DNA of 64,000 nt from Cellvibrionales bacterium (GTDB taxonomy: Bacteria > Pseudomonadota > Gammaproteobacteria > Pseudomonadales > UBA7239): NCBI GenBank assembly GCA_016713115.1, contig JADJPU010000001.1, positions 248,001 through 312,000 on the forward strand. Reading direction: 5' to 3'. Positions within the stretch are counted from its first letter, which is position 1; every line of letters begins with the position of its first letter. The notes below the pieces were generated by a model, which was not told the DNA's origin, ran no database searches, and saw only the letters and a program-made list of their open reading frames with translations. Positions 63,175-64,000 of this stretch are shown in pieces. The translations under genes and the position numbers were made by a program.

Positions 63175-64000
63175 GTGAATACACGCAAACCTTTGATACC
63201 CGCACAACTGCACTGGCGCGATGACACGCCAGAAGCCGTTGATTTTGGCGATATTTATTTCTCACGCGACAACGGTCTTGCGGAATCGCGCCATGTTTTT
63301 CTCGATGGCAATCATTTGCGCGAGCGCTGGCGGCAACTGCCGCCATCATCAAAATTTGTGATTGCTGAAACCGGTTTTGGCACCGGCTTAAATTTTTTAT
63401 TGGCCTGGCAGTTGTGGCTAGACACTGCGCCACCCAATGCCACTTTATTTTTTATTTCCACCGAATTGCATCCACTCACGCACGCAGATTTGCAGCGCGC
63501 GTTGTCACACTGGCAGGAGCTAGCACCGCTCAGTGAAGAACTTTTGCAACACTATCCAAATTTATTGCCCGGTTTTCATGTTGTGCGTTTGGCGCAAGGG
63601 CGCGTCACGCTGTTGCTGCTATTCGGCGATGCACAGGAAACACTGCCACAACTTTTGGATAGCCAACACAGCGATTTTTTTGCACAAAACCCGTGGCATG
63701 TGGACGCTTGGTTTTTGGATGGATTTGCGCCAGCCAAAAATCCACAACTGTGGCAAAACACACTAATTGAGCAGATTGCCTCACTCTCAAAAACTGGCAC
63801 CACACTCGCCACCTTCACCGCCGCAGGGCAAGTGCGGCGTGATCTCTCGGCCGTAGGATTTTCCGTCAAAAAATATCAGGCTATGGCAGCAAACGCGAAA
63901 TGCTTGTCGCCACGCTCACTGAATTAAAAAAATCGCACACCATCATCAATAAAACACCGTGGTTGCTGCACGCGCAACCACAAGCAAAACCACAACACAT
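63175..64000 (+). CDS. mnmC: tRNA 5-methylaminomethyl-2-thiouridine biosynthesis protein MnmC, N-terminal part (frameshift)
   Basis: This is the methyltransferase half of MnmC, which finishes the mnm5s2U34 modification of tRNA. Visible features are IPAQLHWRDDTPEAVDFGDIYFS, the SAM-binding FVIAETGFGTGLNFLLAW, LHPLTHADL, DAWFLDGFAPAKNPQLW and LATFTAAGQVRRDL. The frame breaks in the A6 run 63868-63873. One extra A gives VKKISGYGSKREMLVATLTE and then a linker leading toward the FAD-dependent domain, which lies beyond the window. The start is GTG 63175. Confidence 0.92.

Overview
This 64 kb window is chromosomal DNA of a gammaproteobacterium, most likely from the Pseudomonadales/Cellvibrionales side. 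The evidence is conserved gene order: purM-purN-DUF3108, lolC-lolD-lolE, queA-tgt-(yajC slot)-secD-secF, nagZ-hpt-methylthioinosine phosphorylase as in Pseudomonas, and leuS-lptE-holA. Lineage is inferred from gene content only; the window has no rRNA. It contains one tRNA gene (tRNA-Leu, anticodon CAA), one cobalamin riboswitch, no CRISPR array and no complete insertion sequence.

Layout. 0-6 kb: end of ribH, purine synthesis genes, and the lipoprotein-release ABC transporter. 6-18 kb: a truncated globin, a DinG-type helicase, a DUF349 coiled-coil protein, a GH17-GT2 glucan synthase/transferase, an NRDE protein, an uncharacterised 417-aa protein, and a carbamoyltransferase-SxtJ-DUF5989 cassette. 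18-30 kb: a TorF-like porin, then acyl-CoA catabolic genes (two thiolases, two SDRs, MaoC hydratase, aldehyde dehydrogenase, adrenodoxin-type ferredoxin, FadB/J-like protein) interrupted by an orphan membrane protein. 30-45 kb: mfd, an AT-rich islet of small genes, a WYL regulator, purine salvage and cell-wall recycling genes, secDF, tgt and queA. A second orphan membrane protein sits where yajC is normally found. 45-46 kb: tRNA-Leu followed by the remnant of an integrated element (integrase arm-domain fragment, AlpA regulator). 46-54 kb: a cobalamin riboswitch, a chimeric TonB-receptor/substrate-binding gene, a FecCD permease and ATPase, a DUF7676-like protein, an FhuF-like [2Fe-2S] reductase, a Tat-exported 2H phosphoesterase and a convergent TonB-dependent receptor with a palindromic operator. 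54-64 kb: DUF2889, SEL1 and NlpC/P60 proteins, leuS-lptE-holA, a large delta-60/TSP3/FG-GAP exported protein, and the start of mnmC.

A strong technical pattern runs through the window. At least ten genes, several of them normally essential or highly conserved (leuS, secF, mfd, tgt), are each broken by single-base gains or losses in short A/T runs, and in each case the correct protein continues in the next frame. This looks like homopolymer sequencing error rather than gene decay. I annotate these genes as single CDSs and give the position of each suspected error.

The most interesting biology is the 46-54 kb uptake cluster. It combines a B12 riboswitch, an iron/corrinoid-type importer, an FhuF-like reductase and an exported 2H phosphodiesterase, which together suggest import and reductive or hydrolytic processing of a corrinoid or metal chelate. 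Next in interest are the two related orphan GT-C-like membrane proteins and the sxtIJK-like carbamoylation cassette.
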